Part shown: positions 12,401 to 25,999 of the stretch, in pieces
Position numbering within the stretch: position 1 is the stretch's first letter
Layout of the letters: each line of letters starts with the position of its first letter
NCBI GenBank assembly: GCA_028023455.1
Contig: JAQFVV010013352.1
Coordinates: 64,001 to 128,000 of the forward strand
DNA: 64,000 nucleotides
DNA from: Epiperipatus broadwayi
Taxonomy: Eukaryota > Onychophora > Udeonychophora > Euonychophora > Peripatidae
Reading direction: 5' to 3'
The notes under the pieces: model-generated
What the model was told of the DNA's origin: nothing
What the model saw: the letters and a program-made list of their open reading frames with translations, nothing else
Databases searched by the model: none
Translations under genes and position numbers: made by a program

Positions 12401-15400
12401 TGTATATATATAATCAATCCACACCTAAACAATATTTATATCAATAACATATATATATATATATATAGTAATGGATAAATATATCCTTATGCAACTTTAT
12501 TAGAATGTGCCACTAGATAATAAATCTAGACCTCTTTCCTATATAAAAAAAAAAAGTTATGTTTTTTACCAAAGGCAGAATTACACAAAAATGTTGAGAA
12601 GCTATAAATTATAAAATGAAATTCCTCCAATTAATACTATATCTTGAAGTAAAAAGATAAATTTACTAACATGAATTACACTTGGACACCTATTAATTTG
12701 GCATATTAATAATTTACATTTTATAATTCAACTAATAGTCATTAAAAAAAGAAAGAAAATAATTTATTATCAAACAAAATAATTAAAAAAAAAAATAAAA
12801 CAACAGTAATCTCATTGTAATAGATATCAATATTTAAATTCATACATCAAAATCAAGAAATTCATGCATGATGAACGATCTGAGATATTTCCAAATGAAA
12901 CCAAGCCATTCTTGATCTCAATATTTAGTAACACAGTAACCTATACATGGAGAACTATAAGACTAAGCAATGGGTGAAATTTCTGTTAAACATAAGATTA
13001 ACTCATTATTATAATATTTTAAGTAAAGGCATACAAACAGCAACTGTTCTTGAAACTTTATATATAAAATACTAATTCATCAATATAGCCTTAATTATAA
13101 AGTTATAATATTATCCATGTCTCGTGGACATATTAATACATAAAAGGAAGTCATTATAAAAATGAAGTCATGTGAAATTTATAACTGAAACTAACCAACA
13201 ATATCTAACAAACACATCAAATAATACCTCAATTCACAATACATACACTATCAGCCAACTCCCACATACAAAATAAATATTTATCAGTAGTTAAACAATT
13301 CATATGTTTAAAATTATAAATACTATCATTAAGTAGCATAGATTATATATTTTATAATCTGTACAGAAATATGATGTCTATAAAATAAGAATAAATTATA
13401 ATTTGTCACATCTATACTATTAAATATTACTCAAAAACATTTTGAAAATATTAACTTGCATATAGCTTTTATAAATATACTTATTGATCAGCACAATATT
13501 AAAAAAATTGATGAATTAGAAATAATTAATATTGGCCTAAAATATTTATATGAAAAGCATTTTATTATATATTTAAAAATATTTACTAAAGATTTATAAA
13601 TTGTTTTTGTCATTTTAACTTATTTAACACTAAACAACAAATATCTTTTTGCAAATCTAAAGAATTAGCTGACAGTCATTTTCTTCGTTATGGTGTTTCA
13701 TTTGAACTAGAAGATAGTAAACAATAGGCAGACCTAAAAATTGTATGAAATCATCATTTTTGAAGCAGTTGATATTTATAAGATAAAAATATGAAGGTAT
13801 AGATTGTCCATTTGAGTCTTGGTTACCAAATTATTGGGATGAAAACTATTTATTTACAAATGCATCATAAGCTTAAAATTCAATGTTTTCTTTTAAATTC
13901 AAAACATAATGATCATGTTCACATGGACAAATAGTTTTCTTTTTTTTATAAAAAAGTAATTTTTGGCTAATTGCCAATAGAATAATAAATAATTCCATTG
14001 TTCATTTAATCATTTATTTAATTAAATAGTTATCAATTCGTTACCATTGATATTTTTAAATTCGTCAATTAACTTTCTTTTAAGTCATAGTTTAACAAAA
14101 TCAATTTTTATAAATTAAGAGTGCACAATATTTCTAAATAATAATAATGAAATATTTTAAACACATCAATGATGTCACATTTATAAATTAATAAAAAAAA
14201 TTCTATACATTTTTTTTATTTAAACAGTAAGGAAATATATTCCAAAGGAATATACCATTTCAATATATATATATTGTAACTGAGTAAATTTGATAGGCAC
14301 TTGAATTAGTTACAATAAAAAGTTTTTAAAAAAAACTATGGTAGATTGATTAATAAGTTTGTATAGTGGCATGTGTGTGTGCATGCAAATTTAATGTATA
14401 GATATAACTACATTATGCAGTTGTAAGAAATTAAAGGGAAATAGATCTATAGAATTAATCATACTATTAAGTGTTTAATAAAAAAATTGTCTACACTATC
14501 AGATATTTTATAAATGAATGTGGGCAAATGAATCTGATTTGCACAGTTTAAGAAAATATATTGTATTTTGAAAACCTTTTAAATTTCCTCGGTAGATGAA
14601 AGCTTAAAAATAATTTTCTTTTTCTTCTAATAAACTTGAATCACAAGATATACAAAATATGTTGTGAGTTATAAATAGTTTGAAAAAAGTAATGTGTTTA
14701 GTGTAAATCTTGAAACAAGAATAAAGCAATGCAAAATTATTCCTTTAACATAGGAGAAACTGCTGATTAAAACAAGCCTTCAAAAATAGCTTCAGGTAGT
14801 TGTGCCCCCTCAGCAATTAAAATGAGAATAGAGAGCTAAGAACTAATATATTTTAGTGCTTAGAAAATTTAATCCACGCTAATAAAAATATGTGAACTAT
14901 GCTGTTATATCTAGTGTTAAAAGTTGAAGTTCTTTGAAATACAACATTGCTTGCTTTAAAGAAGATAACCATGTTTGCAAAAAGTGGACTCTGCTTTAAG
15001 ACCTATCACATATTTCTGTTGTCATATATCTATAGTGTGTATTATTATCAGTAATCAAAACTGATACTCTCACCGAGGACAGGAATTATAAAGTCTATCA
15101 ATAAAAATGTCCATTTATCCAGAAAACATATGATATCTTTAGGGAAACAAAGTTTAAAACTTTAAAAATTTAAGATGTTTGTTAAGATTGTATTTTTAAC
15201 CATGAGGCCTTCAATTATAATATTTACAACTTTTTTTTTCTTTGATATTTTGTATTTATTGTGCATATCTGTAGAAATTGCAAAAATATAAGCAAGGAGT
15301 TCATTTTTATTCATTTACTGTAAATAATAAAATTTAGCTTATTTTCTACTACTAGCCAATTTAGTTTGTTTTGCTTCTAGAGCTTATTCCAAACATACTA

Positions 15401-17230
15401 TTAATATTCACTCACCTTGAAAAATAATGGAATCTACTTGAATAATTGCAGGAATAATGATAGTAATTTGAATGATGATGATGATCAGTGGTATTAGAAT
15501 TTCCAAAAGTAGGATATATATATAAATTGATATTGGAAATTACTTCCAAATTAAATCTAGAAAAAAAAAGTACTTTTGAAACATTTATATTTAACTTTAT
15601 AGTTCTATGTTAAATGATTATCATCATAATAGTAATGAATACATTATATGTAAATATATGTAATTTTGTTAATGATTTCTAATTATTTATATTTACTATT
15701 GTTCTGTCCATTATTTAATTCCATTAGTAGAACTACTACTATTAGTATGATGATCAAATAACTTGAACTATAGTTTCAGTTAAATGTAATTATCACAAAG
15801 TTATGTTTTTTTTTTCTAAGTTGTTTTATGTAGAATTAATTTTCAGCCACCCAATTTTCCAAATATAAAGATTACTTCTCAAAATTTTAATACCACTTGA
15901 CATCATCTTTATTTAAATTACTACTATTATTCCTGTGGGTCCTTGATGAGTTGCATGATTTCTTAAGGTTATTGTGAATATTAATGGCATATGATTGGAT
16001 TAAGTTCTGAAAGGAAAACATATAATAAAACTTCAGCTGATAATTTATTTAAATAAGTAGAAAAAAATGGAATCATTGGTTATACTTTTACTACTCCTGT
16101 AAGATAAATACAATAAAGTACAAAATATTAAAAGTAAGAAAAATACTTATAAATATTATACCTTAAGATCTTGTGGATAAATATAAAAAGAAAAATTTAC
16201 CAAATGTTTTAAATTTAACATATACATTTACTATATATGAACATATAGTTAGTGATAGTCTCTACCAATCCTGTCTTGATGGAGATTATCCTCTTTGGGC
16301 ATTTCTGACAGTATACCCCATAGATGAATTGCACCAGAAATAAACGGAAAGTTTTATGTTAGAGTCCACTTCTTTTCTTATGACATTGACTTCATTTTTA
16401 AAGCAGACAATCTCATTATATTTCATACAACTTTAATATTTATCTCTGGATACAACTGCATAGTTTGGGTCCTTTGATTGAGCAACATTAAGATTTCTAG
16501 CCATTCAAGGTTAATAATCCTTGGCTATCTACTCTCATTATAATTGGTGAGTTGGATAAAGTATTGAAAAATATTTTTAAACAGTTAGCAATACAGGGAA
16601 GCTATTTTGTGGGAGACTGTTTTAACCATTTATTTCCTTATCTCCTGAAACCATTCCATTATTTTCTTGAGCCAAGACTCCAACAAGATTACTATCATTT
16701 TTTTCAGACATTTTTAAGTGTTTTTAATTGAAATTTCTCACTCTGTGTATGTTTCTGTTTCCATGTCCACGTTTTTGAATATTTAACAATAAAAAAATCC
16801 ATTCCCATTTAGAAAATTCACATTCTCATGCTTCTCAAGAAATGTCTTAACAACTGAGCTAACAGAAATATTATATTTGCAAAATTTTGTTAATATGGAT
16901 TTAACTCATACTTAATTATTTAAATTAATTACATTAATTACAATAATATATATATATATATGAAAACATAAAATTAAATATTTATTAATATATGAAAACA
17001 TTACATTGGTAAAATTAAATTTTATTAATATTGATTTAAAACATACTTCATTAATTAATTTAATTAAAAAAACCAATACATATATTTTTCTATAGTAGAT
17101 GATCACATGATATTTAAATTTAGAATTTGTTTGTTGGTTTAATTTTTATTTTCATATCTTATTATTAAATTATACTTTTTGTCCGATTTGTTTGTACTGT
17201 TAACCACTTTATAAAAGAATGTGTAAATGT
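12394..17230. other. AT-rich stretch, no confident gene
   Basis: Mostly low-complexity A/T sequence with short TA runs. A slightly GC-richer patch near 14755-14850 and one at 16240-16830 could be decayed transposon coding sequence on the minus strand, but neither gave a family motif. A 64-codon frame near 16912-17106 is TA-repeat driven. Confidence 0.4.
16240..16830 (-). other. Unrecognised possibly coding relic
   Basis: Less A/T-biased than its surroundings. Read on the minus strand it gives stop-broken stretches of ordinary amino-acid composition, such as KNEVNVIRKEVDS and FWCNSSMGYTVRN. I cannot assign a family. It may be an old transposase or retroelement fragment, or simply chance. Confidence 0.25.
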
Positions 17231-17231
17231 A

Positions 17232-17612
17232 ATCTTAAATAATGCTTTTATGTAAATAACCAACTAAAAATAGAAAAATAACAAAGTAATCTGCCTCTCA
17301 ATTAATTTGCCATTCCTGGAAAATATCACAGATCTTAAGAATATTCCTTTGTTATAATGCAATTGGAAGTTGCAGGAATATTATCATTTCAAAAAAACAT
17401 TTGAGGTTCAAAGAAATCATAAAAATCTGAAAGGCCTCAAATGCTTTTATGAAATGACAATATTCCTGCAATTTTTATTGTTTTATAATAAGTGTAAAGT
17501 CTTAAGATCTCTAATATTTACCAAGAATGGCAAATTAATCAAGAAATGAATTACTTTGTTTATTTTTTTTTTACTTTTTAGTTAACTATTTACATAAAAG
17601 CATTATTTAAAT
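17232..17612. mobile_element. Foldback (palindromic) MITE-like element
   Basis: About 380 bp that folds on itself. AATGCTTTTATGTAAATA near 17240 returns as TATTTACATAAAAGCATT near 17590. Inside the arms, TTGCCATTC pairs with GAATGGCAA and GCAGGAATATT pairs with AATATTCCTGC. The loop lies around 17415-17430. No coding sequence; likely a non-autonomous transposon. Confidence 0.75.
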
Positions 17613-17807
17613 ATTTTTCTTTCACATTATTGACTCATAACATATTTATTTAAACCTAACTTGGAAACAAATATTCATATCAGAATGTTTATCAAAACAT
17701 ATTTATCAAGACACACACACAATATATATATATATTTCCATAATCTAAGATTAAGCTTTGAGTGACTTAAGAAAAATTTAACTTTTTAAAAATATTCCAA
17801 TAACATT

Positions 17808-17955
17808 AAGTTAGTATATGCACAACATTTCAAAAAGTATTATTCATTTTGTTTTTAAAATGTTGCTGGCCTGACCAGTGACAGTACTATCATGGGGATT
17901 AAACCCGTATCCTTAGACTCTTGAGTAGTGAATTTTAAGGCAATGCTTTTCTAAT
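17808..17955 (-). repeat. tRNA-derived SINE, inverted copy
   Basis: Read on the minus strand it begins with a box-A-like TTAGAAAAGCATTGCC, then box-B-like GGGTTTAATCCCCATG, then ACTGTCACTGGTCAGGCC. It matches the plus-strand copy at the right end of the window (63774-64000). The tail is at the low-coordinate end. It abuts a second, plus-strand tail fragment. Confidence 0.75.
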
Positions 17956-18070
17956 ACTGTGACTAGTTAGGACAGCAACACCTGAAGAAGAGATGAGAAT
18001 AACTATAAAAACATTGTGCTTATAATAACCTGTAAGCTGTTACTAACAGTTGAATGTAATTAAAATATTT
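17956..18070 (+). repeat. SINE tail fragment, plus strand
   Basis: Contains ACCTGAAGAAGAGATGAGAA and then GTTGAATGTAATTAAAATAT, which match the body and tail of the SINE at 63774-64000. The tRNA-like head is missing. It joins head-to-head with the inverted copy at 17808-17955, so the two tails form an inverted repeat of about 80-100 bp. Confidence 0.7.
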
Positions 18071-18115
18071 AAATGAAATTAAATTTTTCTATAGACATTC
18101 AATATTTAATATTAA

Positions 18116-19241
18116 ATAAGAAAAGAGAACTTTATAACGTAAATTTTATAAAGAATCTACAAGATTATGAACCAAAAAAAATGCCATGATAATAGCAAGC
18201 ACAGAAGTCTGAAAAACTGGACCTCTGGTATAAAAAGGAGGGATTCGGTTGGAAGAACATCTTGTTCCATTAGTCTCTCTAGTAAGTCCTGGATAACAAT
18301 AATACATCCAGGATCACCCTACACTGAAATGATTCAGCATGTCGGAGTGAACCGGAGCTTCTGCGAACATCGTGCCTGAAGATGTACACCAGGAAAAGCC
18401 TTTGTGACCGACTAGGAGAATGGATCACAAGATCAAATAATAACCATAAGGCCAAGCTCATTCTACCCAAAAAACTATGCATAGTTATCAACTACTGAAT
18501 TCACAAAACTTACCGGTAAGTTATGCTTCATTACTCCCGATTGTGACCAAATTAAACGTTTTCAAACAATTTCTAAAAGTATGTTTAAACAATCACGATA
18601 GAGACATTAATTTTCTTGTACAAGAGACATTCATTTTTAAATAACTTTCTAGAAGATATTTGGAAGTGAACAGTAATTGTAAAACTGTTTTTTTTTATTA
18701 ATTGATTTACGTCTGAATTAAGTGTGTTTTCTCCAATTTATTTGATAAATAATTTACTTCAAACATTTTTTTTTATCTATTAGAATAAAAATATTTCTAA
18801 TACCAATTTTCATTTGGACGTTATTAATAATAATTATTATTTTTATTATTAAATTTATTATTAGTTTGATAAGATTTAAAAATGTAATTTACCTTTGCCA
18901 ATATGTTTGAATAAGCCCAGGAATAATAATCTTAAAAAAATAATTCTTGTTACGGTATGATGTAATACCGATTAGTTTAAAAGTATTTTTTATTTTTATT
19001 TTGAGATGTTATATGATGATTTCAGCAAATTCTTAGGAATTCTGGCACCCAGATTAAATAAATTAAAAGCTGATTTCGTCAATAGCACAATTCTCAACAA
19101 TTAATAGGCCAAGTTGATCAGGAAATATAGCTATGTTTTTAGAATAGAAATATAACTTTCTTCTTTTTGACATAACTTGATCAACTCCCACGCAGTTTAT
19201 ATTAGCATGTAGAGGCCTAGCAAAACAGAAAATCTTATAAT
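18116..19241. repeat. 1.1-kb direct repeat, copy 1
   Basis: Nearly identical (by eye above 90%) to 20246-21366 in the same orientation. It includes a GC-richer block (about 18200-18480) with CCTGAAGATGTACACCAGGA, a CTTACCGGTAAG palindrome, and an AT-rich remainder ending near AGAGGCCTAGCA. Frames in the GC-richer block are broken and match no family I know. Confidence 0.85.
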
Positions 19242-20245
19242 GGCTTACCCAACTAACGCTTTGATTTAACAACTACAACCTGAGATAAGTTGTAATGATA
19301 AAGAACGTTACAACGATGACCCAAAGAAACTCACAACCGGAAAAATAAATAGTAATTTAAAAAAAAAAAAATTATATAAAAAAAAACTAACTAATTAAAC
19401 CGTGATTATTAAAATATAAAAAAATATTTTTTAATATGACTTCCAGAAAAAGAAAATATGTATATATTTTTTTGATATGTCTAAAAAAAACACGATTGTG
19501 GCTGATGTAGACATAAGTGACAAGTATTTGACTGGGTAGGCAGTTACTGAAGAGGGAAAAAACATAGCTTCGAGTCCTAGTATGTAGTATATTAACATAA
19601 GACCATCTTTATATGCCCATCAGACTATTTCTAGCAGGGATCCCAATAAAGGGGAAGGCGGATCAAGTTGGACCAAGTTGCCATGAGCCTGTAAGACTCA
19701 AAACGATGAGCAATGCTCGTTAGTGCTTATAACTTGGGCTTCTTCTCATTAATATTACATTAAAGTGGAAAGGACACAGATGAATGTGAAATATTTTCCA
19801 TTCCTGCTGTGTTAGACCTAAAACTGGGTATTAAAGCCAAACATCGCTTGTGAACGAATCTACGGAATATATCAGCATGCTACTACATAAAGAAACCCCC
19901 CCACAAATATGAATTTAAAAACTTAAGAATAAAATTAGTGTAAACCCCTATTTTATTCTCATCATCCGAACACTGGTGGTATTGTAACATTTAATTATAT
20001 ACGTTGCAAATATATTGGCATTTGGTAAAAGCTAAAAAAATAAAAGTAAATTTAGATTTTTTTTTTGACTAATTTTTTTTTTTAAAAAATAACGTACAAT
20101 GAAAGTTAAATTATTCTTTCGTTTTTTTTTATGTAAGTAGAAATAAAAATAGAATTGGAGAGAACAAAAGAATTCCAAAAGTAAAATAAAAAAAGATAAG
20201 AGAAAGTAAAAATATTTTGGCTAATTAAAGATGGCTGAAAAACTT
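19242..20245. other. Spacer between the 1.1-kb direct repeats, with a SINE-like patch
   Basis: No gene. A less AT-rich patch (about 19500-19905) contains box-A-like GACTGGGTAGGCAGTTAC and box-B-like GCTTCGAGTCC, spaced as in a tRNA-derived SINE head. The rest is poly-A/T-rich. Confidence 0.45.
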
Positions 20246-21366
20246 GATAAGAAAAGAGAACTTTATAACGTAAATTTTATAAAGAATCTACAAGATTATG
20301 AACCAAAAAAAATGCCATGATAATAGCATGCGCAGAAGTCTGAAAACTTGACCTCTGGTATAAAAAGGAGGGATTCAGTTGGAAGAACATCTTGTTCTGT
20401 TAGTCTCTCTAGTTGGTCCTGGATAACAATAATACATCCAGGATTGCACTACACTGAAATAATTCGGCATGTCGGAGTGAACTGGAGCTTCTGCGAACAT
20501 CATGCCTGAAGATGTACACCAGGAAAAGTTTTCGTGACCGACTAGGAGAATGGACCACAAGATCAAATAATAACCAAAAAGCCGAGCTCATTCTACCCAA
20601 AAAACTATGCATAGTTATCTACTACTGAATTTAAAAAACTTACCGGTAAGTTATGCTTCATTACTCCTGATTGTGACCAAATTAAACGTTTTCAAACAAT
20701 TTCTAAAAGTATGTTTAAACAATCACGATAGAGACATTAATTTTCTTGTACAAGAGACATTCATTTTTAAGTAACTTTCTAGAAGAAATTTGGAAGTGAA
20801 CAGTAATTGTAAAACTGCTTTTTTATTAATTGATTCACATCTGAATTAAGTATGTTTTCTCCAATTTATTTGATAAATAATTTACTTCAAACATTTTTTT
20901 TTTATCTCTTAGAATAAAAATATTTCTAATACCAATTTTCATTTGGACGTTATTAATAATAATTATCATTTTTTATTATTAAATTTATTATTAGTTTAAT
21001 AAGATTTAAAAATGTAATTTACCTTTGCCAATATGTTTGAATAAGCCCAGGAATAATAATCTTAAAAAAATAATTCTCGTTACGGTATGATGTAATACCG
21101 ATTAGTTTAAAAGTATTTTTTTTTATTTGTGAGATGTTATATGACGATTTCAGCGAATTCTTAGGAATTCTGGCACCCAGATTAAATAAATTAAAAGCTG
21201 ATTTCATCAATAGCACAATTCTCAACAATTAATAGGTTGAGTTGATCAGGAAATATAGCTATGTTTTTAGAAAAGAAATATAACTTTCTTCTTTTTACAT
21301 AACTTGATCAACTTGCGCACAGTTTATATTAGCGTGTAGAGGCCTAGCATAACAGAAAACGTTATA
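20246..21366. repeat. 1.1-kb direct repeat, copy 2
   Basis: Second copy of 18116-19241, same orientation, differing by scattered substitutions and small indels. It ends at a (TA)n tract near 21368. The two copies are 2.13 kb apart start to start and are not in tandem. They may be two insertions of one element, terminal repeats of a short retroelement, or a local duplication. Confidence 0.85.
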
Positions 21367-21484
21367 ATATATATATATATATATGCACACACCCATCCAT
21401 GACTTTCTAAAAAAACCTTTTTTGAATGGACGGCTTTGTATTGTCACTGATTGGAGCTGATATTGAATTTGTTCTCTCTCTCTC

Positions 21485-21830
21485 TGTTTGTAAATATATT
21501 TTATGATGAACATTTTTCTATTAAATAATAAGACCCAAAAAAGACTGGAGCTTTTTCTGGAGATAGGAGTCTTTGCCACTTTAATTGCTTTAAATTTCTT
21601 TTTGGTTGGATGGAAACCATTTACATCTATCATATGTACGAGCAATTCAAATCTTTTGCCTCAGAAATGCATTTTTGTAAACTTATCTTAATGTTTTATG
21701 TCTTGATCTTATTCTAACATTTTCTGATAGAAACCTAGAGCTATTTGGTCTGCTGTTTGTGCCACCAATAAAAATCATCAATGTCTCAAGATGCTCTAAG
21801 TATTACAACATCAAGTTGGTCAACAACTCT
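21485..21830 (-). pseudogene. Ty3/gypsy reverse-transcriptase fragment
   Basis: The minus-strand reading contains HMIDVNGFHPTKKKFKAIK followed by a degraded LLFNRKMF block. This corresponds to the gypsy segment GH.I...G..PT..K..AI and the following FLG..NYY.kF, just downstream of the RT catalytic box. Upstream, a KNAFLRQK stretch fits the K..KC.F block. Stops and frame changes interrupt the upstream part. It is an isolated scrap; no LTRs could be assigned. Confidence 0.65.
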
Positions 21831-21839
21831 TTGTAAAAA

Positions 21840-24800
21840 CAATATTCCTAAATGCAGTATGGATAAGATCTGTTTGATTAATGGTGATAGACACAATTTA
21901 AAATTAAATACCTAGCTCATTTATCATTACATTAATTTAAAATACTAGCTCACTTTATTAACAAAATGGTTCGATACAGTATTAGACACGAGATTCACCA
22001 CAAGGCATTTAGTAAGATACATTATTAATTTAACATTAAGAACATACCTATAGGAATATCATTCCTGTTTACTTTCCTAAACTATCAGTAATATTCCCAT
22101 GACTTACTTGTTACACAAAATGAATTCTAATTAACAATTACAAAATTACATCAAATCACTAAAATATTTAACACTCTTCTATTTAATAAAATAAGACATC
22201 ACTAAATAAAATTCCTAATATAATCTAATCTTGAACTAAATTTTTAGCTTAATTATCGTCTCAGATTCATCTTATTATGATAAAAGTTATACATCAAATA
22301 ATATAGCTACATATAGTGAGAGATTTTACATATATCTAGCTATACCAGAACAACAATAATTAATAAAATAAAATACTTCAGAACTCTTATTATAAGATAC
22401 CTATTCACTTTTTCCCATCAATAAAAACAACTTAAATTATAGTCTATTGCAAAATAATATTCATAATATTCAATAAGTTCAAAATATTTCATGTTATATT
22501 ATGTATTAAAGTTCTTATTCTTTTATGTGGCAATTTAAGAAATATAAAGTTTTGCTATAATTATCACATTAGATTATTAATAAATTTGCATTATAGCCAT
22601 TTCTTGTTTAATAATAAGCTTATCAGCTTATATGACTATATAAGGTGATGAGCTTGGATTGAAAATATTATAGTGTTTTCAATTTAAGTCTCATAGCTTT
22701 GTAGTCAAGTAGAGATAAAAGGTGGCTGCTGGAGGGTCGCATTAGATCTTAAGATCTAAGTGCAGTGATCTTAGATCAAAGGCTCGTCACTCACGAAGGC
22801 CACAAGCCAGAAACTAGTCTGAAAATATTGGATGAGTAGGCACTAAATGGGGATTTTATGCACAAGCCTTCTGGCATCAATTGATTACTCTGGCTTGCAC
22901 TGAATGGCAATACGTATAGAGAGTTTTGCCTGTTTTAATAACAGTTAAGAGAAAGCATAAGAAATGGTGATCATGTGATATTTAATAATAACAATATCCA
23001 TAATTATAATCTATAAACATACTGTATTTTTTATAAATCATGTGCAATAATATGAATATATAATTAATTTTTATAATACATATGTGTAATAATGAAAATC
23101 AATAATGATCTGAACATAACAAAAAAAAAAAAAAGAAACTATCCAGACGTAATATTAGTTTAAAACAAACAATTAAAAATTTGTTTTAACAAAAATTATT
23201 TAAAAATTTACAAAATATAATATTTATATAACTTTACTTGTTCGAAATTAAAATATATATATATATATATTCAAAGAAAAATACTAAGACAATAAAAAAT
23301 ACAATAATCGTCATCATAAATAGTTTCCAATCCAACTATTTATCATAAAGTAATAATGTAAAGAAAAATACTATAATTCAATGGTAATCCTGTTATCTTT
23401 TATAAAACTATAATATTAATATGCATTATCAGGATTATTATTGCAAAACATCTTTAGGAATAATTGGAGGTTCAATAAATAAAACTATTCCTAGATGATG
23501 ACAGATTTTTGTGACTATTGCCATAAAATATTCATCTTCATTATCCAGGTAGTTTATTAATATAACTCTATGTTAATAAAGAAAAAATATATTCTTTAAT
23601 GAGAATACATTTTCTACTCTGTAATTTGTAATATATACTTTTATATTAACTCTATAACTTTATTATTCAATTTACTTTATTCATCAGAATAAGCATGTTT
23701 TTTTTAATAATCTAAAAATCAATTGAATATATGGTATTTATGTATACCCACTTGCTTGATGTTCTTAACATTCAGATTTCATTTTCATTCATACTTTTAT
23801 AAACAGAATATGCATTTAATACTCTCTTGATCTCTTTTCATATTAGAAATGTCAAATCATTCCTTTAAGTTTAATTCACATTCAATAAAACATCATTTAT
23901 GATAAAACACACTCTTCTGGTTTTCCAACAAATTCTAACATTTTATAGTCTAGTCATTATTCTTCAAACAATTTATAAATGATAACAGTTATGATGTAGG
24001 ATCTGTTGATGATAAAAATGATTAATGTGAGTTACACAAAACTACAATAACTATAAATAAGTACTAAAATCATGGGTGCAGAACATAAGGCCACATATTC
24101 TTGTGTTTACCATAACTTTCTATCACGGCTTTTATCTGAGCACTTACTTATTTGTGGAAAGAAATGCTACAGACCATGAATCATAAAATATTTCATAAAA
24201 TATAAAGGACACTGTTAACTGTATTTAACTTAGCAATTCAAAAATCTATATTCAGTAGATAATATTTCATATTCAAATATCTCTATCACACAGGATTTAA
24301 AATTCCCACTAATATCCTGAACCAGTACTATTTATTGTCTGCACTTGGAATACTTCTTTCAACACACAAATTAATTCTGTCATATTAACATGAAATAATT
24401 TCTACACTTCATCTTTAACATATACTATAATATCAAGAAGATTTAATATGATATCTATAAATGATTTTAAATATTTCACAATAATAAATAATTTTTATTC
24501 AAATCCTTTTTTATAAAATAATTCAGAGATCAAACATGGAAAGTTGTATCTAAGCAGATAATGTTTATAATATTATATTAATAATTATACATGGTATTTT
24601 AAAAACACAATATATAATATGAACAATCTTACTTTCACTTATTATCTAAATAAATGTTAGATCCATAACTGTTATATTTATACCTTCATACAGTATTAAA
24701 AAATCAACTAGTATATCATAAATAACAAAATAAACATGCCATTTGGTTTTCCTTATTTAATGCTTTCATAATAACTGAATACACATATAAAATTTTAATA

Positions 24801-25340
24801 CATATCAATAATAGTTTACCTTATCCTATCCTTAGGATTAATAATGTGAATTTATCCTCAATTATTGATTTTCTTGTATTTGAAAGTTATAGACCTATTA
24901 CCTCTGCAGAAAATATTAAATTTTCTGTCACCCTTTTATTTTATTTTATGCAGCCCAACATACAGCTTATAGAATAGTTCTGTTTATATTAGCCATTAGC
25001 AGGTGTAGATGCCATTGCACACTGTGCTTTGCATCACTATAGAAATAGCAGACACTTCATAGATTATTACTGTAGGATGTGACAGTGTATGGAATTCAAC
25101 AGGCCATAAGGGTTTTTATGTGCATTTGAATTAAGGATATTACACCTTACTTGATGTATTATTACATACTAATAACTGTAAGTCCATCACCACATTTTTC
25201 TACAAATCTTGGAAGGTGAAAATAATTCCAAAAGGGTAGGTCATTGAAGCATTTCACATAAGTCACATGAAAAGGCACATTTGCGGGAGAACAGCAACAA
25301 GAGTAATACAATGGCTGCCATTGTCCATTGTTTTGGAAAT
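21840..25340. other. AT-rich stretch, no confident gene
   Basis: No exon or transposon ORF recognised. Around 22680-22990 the composition is less AT-rich, with a GATCTTAAGATC palindrome and a copy of the dispersed GGCAATA...GAGAGTTTTGC / GTGATCATGTGAT motif pair. Another less AT-rich patch at 24950-25120 shows no long frame. Confidence 0.4.
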
Positions 25341-25350
25341 CATAATCTTA

Positions 25351-25530
25351 GTTTATTCAGACTAGAGCATGTATTAAATGATCCTTTGGATTGGCAAAAC
25401 CATCAGAGAACCCCCCACATATTTCAGCACTATGCACTGCCAGCTTGGTTTGCTCAGACTAGTGCATGTATTGGATGATTCTTTAGATTAAACCATTACC
25501 CCCCATACATTTTAGTGCTACATGCTGGAA
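25351..25530 (+). repeat. Imperfect tandem duplication, about 90-bp unit
   Basis: TCAGACTAGAGCATGTATT (about 25358) is repeated as TCAGACTAGTGCATGTATT (about 25454), each followed by GATTCTTTAGATT-like, ACCCCCCA-rich and TTTCAGCACTATGC-like sequence. Two copies of a unit of about 90-97 bp. The short open frame across it shows no motif. Confidence 0.65.
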
Positions 25531-25901
25531 TGTATAATGTAATTAAAAAATGTAATTTACAAGATGTTTGTTGTAAATTTTTTAAAATACTTTGAAAAAT
25601 TGGTGGACAGCTAAAAGCAAAAAATTATCAGCCTGGTAACATTACATTTCATTATTTTTGCAAGCAACAGTACCATCAAGCAGACACATTGCACAAAGTA
25701 TACAACTACCAAATATTTAAATAAAATTTATATATCATGTAAATATTAAATTATATTTTATAAATATAATAAATAACTGTTAACTTATGTAACTATTTCT
25801 TAACTAATACCAAAAAAAATTAAACTACTAAAAATGTTCTTGATTTTTTGCTTGCACTTAAGCTTGGGAAAGAGAGCAGTTTCCACAATGACTTAAGTTC
25901 A

Positions 25902-25904
<3 letters not shown>

Positions 25905-25935
<31 letters not shown>

Positions 25936-25956
25936 GAATATAATAGATACAGAGGA

Positions 25957-25993
<37 letters not shown>
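25905..25993. repeat. Paired (TA)n tracts
   Basis: Two TA-dinucleotide runs of about 28 and 34 bp, separated by a GAATATAATAGATACAGAGGAAGA spacer whose GAGGAAGA is complementary to TCTTCCTC after the second run. A local hairpin is possible. Confidence 0.8.
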
Positions 25994-25996
<3 letters not shown>

Positions 25997-25999
25997 TTC

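Noticed and set aside
24950-25120. Possible EGF-like exon downstream of Ig2
   Set aside because: Somewhat GC-richer, but the minus-strand frames have stops and lack EGF cysteine spacing.
25281-25478. 65-codon plus-strand frame with ordinary amino acids
   Set aside because: It spans an imperfect tandem duplication, has no splice context, and its strand is opposite to the host gene.
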